Assembly: GCA_001769925.1 (NCBI GenBank)
Contig: MEPT01000081.1
Coordinates: 13,359-22,479 of the forward strand
From: Bdellovibrionales bacterium RBG_16_40_8
GTDB lineage: Bacteria > Bdellovibrionota > Bdellovibrionia > Bdellovibrionales > UBA1609
Reading direction: 5' to 3'
Length of the DNA stretch: 9,121 bases
Part shown: piece after piece, positions 1-4,528 of the stretch
Position numbering within the stretch: position 1 is the stretch's first letter
Layout: every line of letters starts with the position of its first letter
Position numbers and translations under genes: made by a program
The notes under the pieces: model-generated
The model's input: only the letters and a program-made list of their open reading frames with translations
The model's database searches: none
What the model was told of the DNA's origin: nothing

Positions 1-1420
1 AGTCAGCATTGCTTTCGCGCATTCGATTTGTGAGAGTTTGTATTTTTTGATTGAGGTCATTAATTTCATTAGCTTTTTTATTTGCATCGACGGTGTATTT
101 ACCGGTGAGATCTTGATATTTTGAATCGTATTCGCTTTTAACTTCTCCAAGGGCTTTATTGAATTCGCTTTGTGTATCTGGCCCACCCATGTCTAAAACT
201 AATTTTTTTTGTCGATCACGCGCACTTTGTATTAATGAGTTAATTTTTTCTACGCCAATTTTGTAATGATTGTCGATAGATTGACGTTTATTTTTATGAA
301 ATGAGTCTGACATGCAGCTTTGGTACTGTATATTAGCGTAATCAGAGTTTTTTTGCCGCCGTTTTTTTTGTCCGGTTTGATTCATTAAATCGAGAAAAGT
401 ACCTGCTGTAAGCGTCGAGGAGTTTAATTTATCGTTTCTTATTTTAAGGTGATCATTTAACGCAACGATTGCTTTATTATAGCAGTCATCCTCAATTTCG
501 GCGATTTTGTCGGCGCGATTTAAGTTCAGTTCTTCAAAGCCAAGTGTAAGCTCAGAAATTTTTGCATTGAGATCGTCATATTCGGCGCGGCTTTTTTTAA
601 TATCCTCTTTGGCTTTTGTTGCCAATGCATCCATAGCTTTTTGACTATTTTTTTGTAAGCTTTGTGAATCTCGCAGGTAAACACTTTGAATATCTTGAAA
701 CTCATTTTGTGTATCAGCAAGCTCTTTTTGTGTAGTGGTTAGATCGTCTTCAAGATCTCGAGACTCTTCTTTTCGCTCTTTAATTTTATCGGCTAAAGAT
801 TCAATTAAATCTGCCGCTACCGGTGGGCATGATTTTAAAAACCCTGGGCTTATAGATTCATCGAAGGTTTTCTTTTGATAAGAGTTATTGTTTTGTGCTT
901 GCGACATTTTACCCGAGATCATTTCAGAAAAAGATTGAATTTTATCTTGGCGTGTTTCTTCATCAGTTTCACAATAAATACCATTTGAAACGCTTTTTGT
1001 ACCAGAGCGACATTCAGAGCATTGGCTGTAGACATTCAGACAGCTGTCAACAGACGCGCCAGACCAATCAGAGCGTCTAGATTGGCTCGCCGCTTTAGAC
1101 CCACCACAAGAACCCAAAAACTTCGCGCGTGCATCCGCCATCTCTTCAGCCGCAGCTTTGCAGTTTTTTTTATCTTCGTCATAGGTGATCTTAGCTAGAG
1201 CCTGGGCGTGTTTTAGTTTTTCCTCATTTATTTCTGTCATGCACTTTTTGTAATTTTTGGGATCTCCTTTTATGCAATCTTTATAAGCCGTGGCGTCCAT
1301 GCTATCAGTATTATTTTCTCTCTTTCCATCATTATCAGCAGCCACCAAAGCCAAAGGAGAAAAACTAATTAAACAGACACCTGTCAAAAAACTAAACAAC
1401 CAGATTGAAATTAAGCGCAT
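1..1420 (-). CDS. Secreted coiled-coil protein of unknown function, 3' end beyond window
   Basis: The minus frame is open without interruption from the ATG at 1420 to the window edge, giving 473 residues with no stop seen. Residues 1-27 form a signal peptide: MRLIS, then a hydrophobic core, then a likely cleavage near ALVAA/DN. The mature part is highly polar. It has eleven cysteines (49, 60, 87, 105, 127, 134, 137, 150, 198, 323, 379), including a cluster at 127-150 spaced C-x6-C-x2-C-x12-C. Long charged stretches at about 200-320 and 385-473 have the heptad-like, Lys/Glu/Gln-rich look of coiled coils. The start is supported by GAGGGG ending 4 nt upstream and by a sigma-54 promoter just before it. 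Export followed by disulphide formation in the periplasm or outside the cell is an inference. I do not recognise a family. A role on the cell surface or in the envelope is only a guess. Confidence 0.85.
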   Translation of the reverse strand, partial: MRLISIWLFSFLTGVCLISFSPLALVAADNDGKRENNTDSMDATAYKDCIKGDPKNYKKCMTEINEEKLKHAQALAKITYDEDKKNCKAAAEEMADARAKFLGSCGGSKAASQSRRSDWSGASVDSCLNVYSQCSECRSGTKSVSNGIYCETDEETRQDKIQSFSEMISGKMSQAQNNNSYQKKTFDESISPGFLKSCPPVAADLIESLADKIKERKEESRDLEDDLTTTQKELADTQNEFQDIQSVYLRDSQSLQKNSQKAMDALATKAKEDIKKSRAEYDDLNAKISELTLGFEELNLNRADKIAEIEDDCYNKAIVALNDHLKIRNDKLNSSTLTAGTFLDLMNQTGQKKRRQKNSDYANIQYQSCMSDSFHKNKRQSIDNHYKIGVEKINSLIQSARDRQKKLVLDMGGPDTQSEFNKALGEVKSEYDSKYQDLTGKYTVDANKKANEINDLNQKIQTLTNRMRESNAD

Positions 1421-1566
1421 ATGACCCCTCTACCCTATAGAAACAGCAAGAGTAGTGCCAATATACAGTGTACTCTCAGAGAGATATGAACGATAGCTGA
1501 TCTCAAGCGATTTAGACAAGATCCAGACGAAAGCCCAATTTTAGAACAGGTCAGAGACAGTATGAT
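1421..1566. other. Intergenic region between the ATPase and the coiled-coil gene
   Basis: These 146 nt separate the end of the ATPase gene from the start of the next minus-strand gene. They hold the sigma-54 promoter and the CTCTC/GAGAG palindrome. No stem followed by a T-run, and so no clear intrinsic terminator for the ATPase gene, could be found. On the plus strand, 1490-1579 reads as 29 codons without a start codon (ending ...SMIYAK, stop at 1577-1579). This could be the tail of a decayed gene and is discussed as a finding. Confidence 0.5.
1445..1461 (-). promoter_or_regulatory. Sigma-54 (-24/-12) promoter of the secreted coiled-coil gene
   Basis: Read on the minus strand the site is TTGGCAC-N5-TTGCT, with the invariant GG and GC separated by exactly 10 nt. 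This matches the known RpoN consensus at every conserved position. The predicted start lies about 12 nt past the GC, near 1434. That leaves a short leader holding the GAGGGG ribosome binding site (1425-1430) before the ATG at 1420. Sigma-54 promoters need an AAA+ enhancer-binding activator, so the gene is probably switched on conditionally. The palindrome CTCTC-A-GAGAG at 1473-1483 sits immediately upstream, but is closer than a usual enhancer site. Confidence 0.8.
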
Positions 1567-2715
1567 TTATGCCAAATGACGGCGTAGCTCGGCGATGACG
1601 TTTTGAAAGTTATCTCTCGTGATAAGTACTTGCTCACAGGTCGGGTAATTTTCTTTGAACTTCTCAAGGCCGCGTGGGGGTTTTTCACTAGATTTTACCT
1701 CAATTGCCCAAATTTTCTTACCGAATTTAAGTACGTAATCAACTTCAACGTTTTTCTCTCGCCAGTAATAAAGAGTGCCAGGCAGTTGGCAGAGCATGGC
1801 GCCGATCATAAGCTCAAAAGCCCGACCACTTTCGGTAGAACTCAGGTCTGCATCAAGAGTGATTGAAAAAAGTGCTGGGCAAAGCGGCAGTATTTTAGGA
1901 GATGAACTTCGCGACAAAACTTTTTTGTTTGAAAATTTATGCAATTGTTTAATCAGAAATGCGCCTTCGAAAAGCTCAAGATAGTGCTTGACGAGCTCGA
2001 CATTGCCCTTTTCTTGCAATTGCCCAAGAAGCTTTGTGTAGCTTATTTCTTGCGCGGCATAGGCACAGGCCAGATCAAAACACTGACGAAAAAGAGCTGG
2101 AGATTTAACTCTGGCCAGCGATAGAATGTCTTTACCTAAAACTGGCTGTATTATCGAGTTTTCGATGTAGTGTATCCAGTCGACCCTATTCTTGATAAAT
2201 GAATAGCTTGCCGGGTATCCACCATAGCTCAAATAATCGTCTAAAGATAAGCCGAAGGATGCAGCACTTTCGAAATAATCCCAATGCATAACTTTATGTA
2301 GCATATAGCGACCAGTGAGACTTTCACTTAAGCCCTTTTGAATATTGAGCGAACTTGATCCCAATAAAACAAGTTTTAGTTTTTGACCGTTATTTTGAAT
2401 TTTTTGTTCATCCCATAATTTTTTAACTGACTCAGACCAATTTTCAATTTTTTGCACCTCATCGATAACGAGAACGCCTGCGGGGCTTTTTGATTTTGCT
2501 TGAAGCCACTTTTCAAGAAACCACGCTGAAGTGCGAGGCATATCGCCGTCAGCTGAGGCGTAGACAGCCTCTTTTTTAAAATTATTTTCTATCAGTTGTA
2601 GAACACCCATGGTTTTGCCGACTTGTCGCGGGCCGAGAACTACATGGATGAATTCAGGCTGTTTTTTGAGTGTTTTACTTAGGTGGGCTACAAACGGTCT
2701 AGAGTAAACCTTCAT
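1567..2715 (-). CDS. AAA_14/DUF4143 family ATP-binding protein
   Basis: This 382-residue protein has the standard two-part architecture of the AAA_14 + DUF4143 family. The N-terminal P-loop ATPase shows Walker A GPRQVGKT (28-35), Walker B VLVIDEVQ (81-88, with D85-E86) and a sensor-1-like strand LVLLGSSS (116-122). The C-terminal DUF4143 region (about 190-380) includes a probable winged-helix stretch (about 225-258). It ends in a PD-(D/E)xK-like core, with D326, E339 and K341 in EVDYVLK...AIEVKSS. Length is typical and all motifs are intact. The family is widespread, often horizontally spread, and its cellular role is not well defined; DNA-related action is inferred from the nuclease-like fold. 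The ATG at 2715 has no convincing ribosome binding site. The sequence just upstream is an operator-like repeat array, and 6S RNA lies before that on the same strand, so expression may be self-controlled or leaderless. No partner gene is visible. Confidence 0.88.
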   Translation of the reverse strand: MKVYSRPFVAHLSKTLKKQPEFIHVVLGPRQVGKTMGVLQLIENNFKKEAVYASADGDMPRTSAWFLEKWLQAKSKSPAGVLVIDEVQKIENWSESVKKLWDEQKIQNNGQKLKLVLLGSSSLNIQKGLSESLTGRYMLHKVMHWDYFESAASFGLSLDDYLSYGGYPASYSFIKNRVDWIHYIENSIIQPVLGKDILSLARVKSPALFRQCFDLACAYAAQEISYTKLLGQLQEKGNVELVKHYLELFEGAFLIKQLHKFSNKKVLSRSSSPKILPLCPALFSITLDADLSSTESGRAFELMIGAMLCQLPGTLYYWREKNVEVDYVLKFGKKIWAIEVKSSEKPPRGLEKFKENYPTCEQVLITRDNFQNVIAELRRHLA

Positions 2716-2720
2716 TTTGG

Positions 2721-2778
2721 TAGGCTAACCTATCGTTTTTAATAGGTCAAACTATCATTTTTGATATGTTGACCTATT
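2721..2778. repeat. Three 22-bp-spaced palindromic repeats upstream of the ATPase gene
   Basis: Cores at 2721-2732 (TAGGCTAACCTA), 2743-2754 (TAGGTCAAACTA) and 2765-2776 (TATGTTGACCTA) repeat with an exact period of 22 bp. Each approximates the palindrome TAGGTYAACCTA. The first two units are also followed by similar T-runs (TCGTTTTTAA and TCATTTTTGA). Units 2 and 3 together make a perfect 10-bp inverted repeat, AATAGGTCAA (2741-2750) and TTGACCTATT (2769-2778), with a smaller TATCA-TTTT-TGATA nested inside. The near-21-bp phasing puts all sites on one face of the helix, as for cooperative binding of a dimeric regulator. The array ends 5 bp before the ATPase start codon, so a bound protein would block its expression. 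That function is inferred. Confidence 0.75.
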
Positions 2779-2786
2779 AAAAAAAA
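2779..2786 (-). terminator. U8 tail at the 3' end of 6S RNA
   Basis: Eight consecutive A on the plus strand read as U8 on the minus strand, directly after the 3' arm of the closing helix. No local hairpin precedes it, so release would depend on the long-range helix or on other factors. If termination is partial, transcription would run on through the repeat array into the ATPase gene. Confidence 0.5.
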
Positions 2787-2944
2787 CTTCTGTGATCAGC
2801 AATGACTGTGAACCCATGTTAAATCAGTGTGGTAGGCCATATGAAGACTTTAGGCTTCTCACTACAAGGTGAGCCTGCTCACCATCTCCAGGGACAGCCC
2901 CCTATTCTCTGTCAGTAGGGTTCCATTTCAAGTGACCACAGAAG
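2779..2944 (-). ncRNA. ssrS: 6S RNA, regulator of RNA polymerase
   Basis: 6S RNA folds to mimic an open promoter and sequesters the sigma-70 form of RNA polymerase. Read on the minus strand, a 12-bp closing helix pairs CUUCUGUGGUCA (2944-2933) with UGAUCACAGAAG (2798-2787). It is complete with one G-U, which on the other strand would be an A-C mismatch, so the RNA is minus-strand. Eight U follow directly (2786-2779). A short AAUG/CAUU pairing and a 6-bp helix GAACCC/GGGUUC (2923-2918 with 2815-2810) lie inside. The apical part has GGUGAGCAGGCUC (2883-2871) and GUGAGAAGCCUAAAG (2862-2848). These closely resemble the E. coli 6S segments GGUGAGCAUGCUC and CCGAGAAGCCUUAAAA, in the same order. Remaining unpaired flanks would form the central bubble. 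Length of about 160 nt is within the family range. It starts next to a sigma-70-like promoter. Confidence 0.88.
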
Positions 2945-2945
2945 C

Positions 2946-2973
2946 ATACTAACAATACTACAGTAGGCGCCAA
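2946..2973 (-). promoter_or_regulatory. Sigma-70-like promoter of 6S RNA
   Basis: On the minus strand, TTGGCG (2973-2968) and TAGTAT (2951-2946) lie 16 bp apart and match the -35 and -10 consensus at four of six positions each. The implied start is at about 2939-2942, right at the 5' arm of the 6S closing helix. That is where the mature 5' end should be. Each element is only fair; the position is what supports the call. Confidence 0.55.
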
Positions 2974-2979
2974 GACTAT

Positions 2980-3004
2980 ACAACACAGGCAAATGTTGTG
3001 CCGA
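2980..3004 (-). promoter_or_regulatory. Possible distal sigma-54-like promoter with inverted repeat, upstream of 6S RNA
   Basis: On the minus strand, CGGCAC-AACAT-TTGCC (3003-2988) keeps the GG-N10-GC spacing of sigma-54 promoters, but departs from the consensus at the first and last bases. It overlaps an inverted repeat, ACAACA (2980-2985) with TGTTGT (2994-2999). A start here would fall near 2977, about 35 nt before the 6S 5' end, and would give a longer precursor. Two promoters for 6S RNA are known in other bacteria. The match is weak enough to be chance, and the inverted repeat could equally be an operator. Confidence 0.25.
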
Positions 3005-3063
3005 GCAAAAAAATAGCTGTTCGTCCTGTAATAGATTGAAACAAATTAGCCGAAAAATTAATT

Positions 3064-3279
3064 GTGACGTATAAAGAACTTGATTTTTTCTTTCCGGTTA
3101 TGGTGCTTTTTTATGGGGCACTAATGACGTTTGTGCTTAACTCGCCTCGTCTTATGCGTATAGCTGAAGAACGTTTTCCTCAAGAGCTATTACAGCAAAT
3201 GAACATGCACCGTACGCTCGGTGTTTTCTGTCTTGTAATCGGAGCGCTTTGGAGTTTACAAAATATGTGGCTTATCTAG
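3064..3279 (+). CDS. Small two-helix inner-membrane protein, unknown function
   Basis: A 71-residue protein is read from a GTG start. Hydrophobic segments at about 8-28 (DFFFPVMVLFYGALMTFVLN) and 50-69 (GVFCLVIGALWSLQNMWL) flank a charged loop, 29-49, containing Arg and Glu. This is the pattern of an inner-membrane hairpin with the loop most likely in the cytoplasm. No signal peptide, enzyme motif or known family is evident. There is no upstream in-frame ATG and no clear Shine-Dalgarno sequence before the GTG. The next ATG (3100) would remove half of the first helix, so GTG is preferred. It is divergent from 6S RNA and is followed by a 12-nt-arm inverted repeat at 3289-3316. Coding is supported by its membrane-protein composition, but the length leaves some doubt. 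Confidence 0.65.
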   Translation: MTYKELDFFFPVMVLFYGALMTFVLNSPRLMRIAEERFPQELLQQMNMHRTLGVFCLVIGALWSLQNMWLI

Positions 3280-3288
3280 CGCGGCAGG

Positions 3289-3316
3289 TCTGAATTTGAG
3301 TTTTCTCGCGTTCAGA
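3289..3316. repeat. Inverted repeat downstream of the small membrane-protein gene
   Basis: Arms TCTGAATTTGAG (3289-3300) and CTCGCGTTCAGA (3305-3316) pair at 9 of 12 positions around a TTTT loop. It starts 9 nt after the stop codon of the small gene. It has no T-run after it, which speaks against a simple terminator. Its centre lies about 108 bp upstream of the predicted start of the sigma-54-like promoter, a normal distance for an enhancer-binding activator site. Confidence 0.45.
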
Positions 3317-3317
3317 G

Positions 3318-3344
3318 TTCGGACATTAAGTAATCTTTCGGACA
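3318..3344. repeat. Direct repeat TTCGGACA, two copies
   Basis: TTCGGACA occurs at 3318-3325 and 3337-3344, 19 bp apart start to start. It lies between the inverted repeat and the sigma-54-like promoter. It could be a regulator site. Two copies of an 8-mer at this distance are suggestive only. Confidence 0.35.
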
Positions 3345-3383
3345 AAATTTAAAGTTATCTAGCAATAGTTTTGCTTTAAACTT

Positions 3384-3400
3384 TTGGCACTAAATTCGCT
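3384..3400 (+). promoter_or_regulatory. Sigma-54-like promoter of the HNH endonuclease gene
   Basis: TTGGCAC-N5-TCGCT keeps GG-N10-GC exactly and differs from the RpoN consensus at one base (TCGC for TTGC). It shares the first nine bases, TTGGCACTA, with the promoter at 1445-1461. The predicted start is near 3411, giving a 41-nt leader to the ATG at 3452. Upstream lie candidate activator sites (3289-3316 and 3318-3344). A stem AGCAA/TTGCT (3361-3365 and 3371-3375) lies just before the -24 element. Confidence 0.6.
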
Positions 3401-3440
3401 TTATGCAGCTTTGTGGCTAAAAATATCAATAACATAAACC

Positions 3441-3446
3441 AAGAGG
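3441..3446 (+). promoter_or_regulatory. Ribosome binding site deciding the HNH start
   Basis: AAGAGG ends 5 nt before the ATG at 3452. The longer frame beginning with GTG at 3413 has no such site and would start within 2 nt of the predicted transcription start. The ATG is therefore chosen. Confidence 0.7.
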
Positions 3447-3451
3447 CAAAT

Positions 3452-4468
3452 ATGATTGAAAGCTGCGCACACACAAGCATAAGAAAATCTACAGACGACG
3501 AGTTGATTAATAGAACAAATAAAATTATCAGCGAAGAAAGGCAAATCACCGCAGAGCTGTTACTTTATTTGCGAGAGATTGAAAGACGAATGCTTTACGC
3601 AAAAATGGGTTACCCGTCGATCTATGAATTGCTAACCAAGCATTTTAACTATTCAGGCGGAGCGGCCTACAGAAGAATTTCGGCGATGCGACTAATACAA
3701 GATGTGCCCGAGGTTGAAGAGAAGGTTAAATCTGGAGCCTTAAGTTTAACCACTGCAGCAAAAATGCAGACCTTTTTTCGTGAAATGAAGTTTGAGAAAA
3801 AACTTGAAATGAAAAACTCTGAAAAAAAGAAGTTTATTGAGCAGGTTGAAAATTTATCAACACAAGACGTAGATAAATTGCTAAGGCAAATTGCTCCAGA
3901 TCTAATATCGAAGGACCGCGTGCGAACTTTGAGTGAAAGTCATGTAGAAATAAAATTTATAGCAAATGTTGAGCTTAAAAATAAATTAGAATACTTAAAA
4001 AACCTGTTATCTAATAAAATGCCGGTAGCTGGGTATAAAGAAATTATCGACGAGGCTTCAGATATAGCGATCGAAAAACTAGACCCACTTCTTCGTCAAA
4101 AATTACGCAGAGCGAATCCGCTAACGGATTCGCAATGTGTCACTAGTAAAATCAATATGTTAGAAGGTTTCAAAAAACAAATTGAAGAAGTTGAGGGGGC
4201 GGCTAGGCAGAGAGTCGTAATCTCTGCAGACCTAAAGCGCAAGGTTTGGGCAAGAGATGGTGGAGTCTGTTCTTTTCGACGAGATTCAGATGAAAAAATT
4301 TGCGGCTCTCGCTACCAACTCGAATTTGATCATATAGTCCCGATAGCAAGGGGTGGGTCTACCTCAATTGAGAATTTGCGTCTGCTTTGTAAGGCGCATA
4401 ATATTTTTGAGGCCAAACGAATTTTTGGAGAAAAGCACATTGCCCAATTTGTAAAAAAACTTGAGTGA
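3452..4468 (+). CDS. HNH endonuclease-domain protein
   Basis: This is a 338-residue protein from the ATG at 3452. Residues about 15-110 form a helical N-terminal region. It carries the pattern LLxYLREIERRMLYAKMGYPS, then GGAAYRRISAMRLI, then SGALSLTTAAKM. I associate this with HNH proteins of Bdellovibrio and myxobacteria and, more distantly, with the DUF222/HNH proteins of actinobacteria. A charged helical middle and a variable linker (about 220-250) follow. The C-terminal HNH domain has DH at 293-294, N308 and H316, with C273, C284 and C313 that may help bind a metal. All core HNH residues are present, so DNA cleavage is plausible. The biological role is unknown: no methylase, specificity subunit or phage gene is nearby. 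A sigma-54-like promoter precedes it, and a perfect 9-bp hairpin lies in the linker-coding part. It ends 60 nt before xseA on the same strand. Confidence 0.85.
   Translation: MIESCAHTSIRKSTDDELINRTNKIISEERQITAELLLYLREIERRMLYAKMGYPSIYELLTKHFNYSGGAAYRRISAMRLIQDVPEVEEKVKSGALSLTTAAKMQTFFREMKFEKKLEMKNSEKKKFIEQVENLSTQDVDKLLRQIAPDLISKDRVRTLSESHVEIKFIANVELKNKLEYLKNLLSNKMPVAGYKEIIDEASDIAIEKLDPLLRQKLRRANPLTDSQCVTSKINMLEGFKKQIEEVEGAARQRVVISADLKRKVWARDGGVCSFRRDSDEKICGSRYQLEFDHIVPIARGGSTSIENLRLLCKAHNIFEAKRIFGEKHIAQFVKKLE
4112..4133 (+). repeat. Perfect 9-bp inverted repeat inside the HNH gene
   Basis: GCGAATCCG (4112-4120) and CGGATTCGC (4125-4133) form a perfect stem around CTAA. The stem is GC-richer than the surrounding sequence. 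It encodes ANPLTDS in the linker between the helical region and the HNH domain. No T-run follows, so it is not an obvious terminator. Confidence 0.7.
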
Positions 4469-4528
4469 TATAACTTAATCATGGCAGGCGTTGCGATTGT
4501 CTATAAAACAGGCTAAGACAGGGCAGTC
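4469..4528 (+). promoter_or_regulatory. Gap before xseA with a possible -10 box and a minimal ORF
   Basis: TATAAA at 4502-4507 could be a -10 element, but no good -35 is found at the right distance. The xseA ribosome site is AGGG (4520-4523). An 11-codon frame, MAGVAIVYKTG (4481-4516), opens with the same nine bases, TCATGGCAG, that mark the xseA start. This may be chance. No terminator is seen after the HNH gene. Confidence 0.3.

Noticed and set aside
526..1080. Short open frames on both strands at 526-720 (minus) and 895-1080 (plus)
   Set aside because: Both lie inside the uninterrupted frame of the secreted coiled-coil protein, which has a signal peptide, ribosome site and promoter.
1603..2124. 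Plus-strand open frames of 61-87 codons
   Set aside because: They are antisense to the well-supported ATPase gene and show no protein motifs.
1567..2715. Toxin-antitoxin or defence module around the DUF4143 ATPase
   Set aside because: No partner gene sits next to it; its neighbours are a 6S RNA and a secreted protein.
2787..2944. Structured RNA on the plus strand (riboswitch leader of the small membrane-protein gene)
   Set aside because: The closing helix has an A-C mismatch on this strand, the U-tail lies on the other strand, and the sequence matches 6S RNA only in the minus direction.
3361..3380. AGCAA-TAGTT-TTGCT with flanking TTTAAA as a terminator of the small membrane-protein gene
   Set aside because: It is 80 nt past the stop codon, has a weak stem and no T-run; it is more likely part of the promoter region.
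4482..4494. TGGCAGGCGTTGC before xseA looks like a sigma-54 promoter
   Set aside because: GG and GC are separated by 8 nt, not the required 10.
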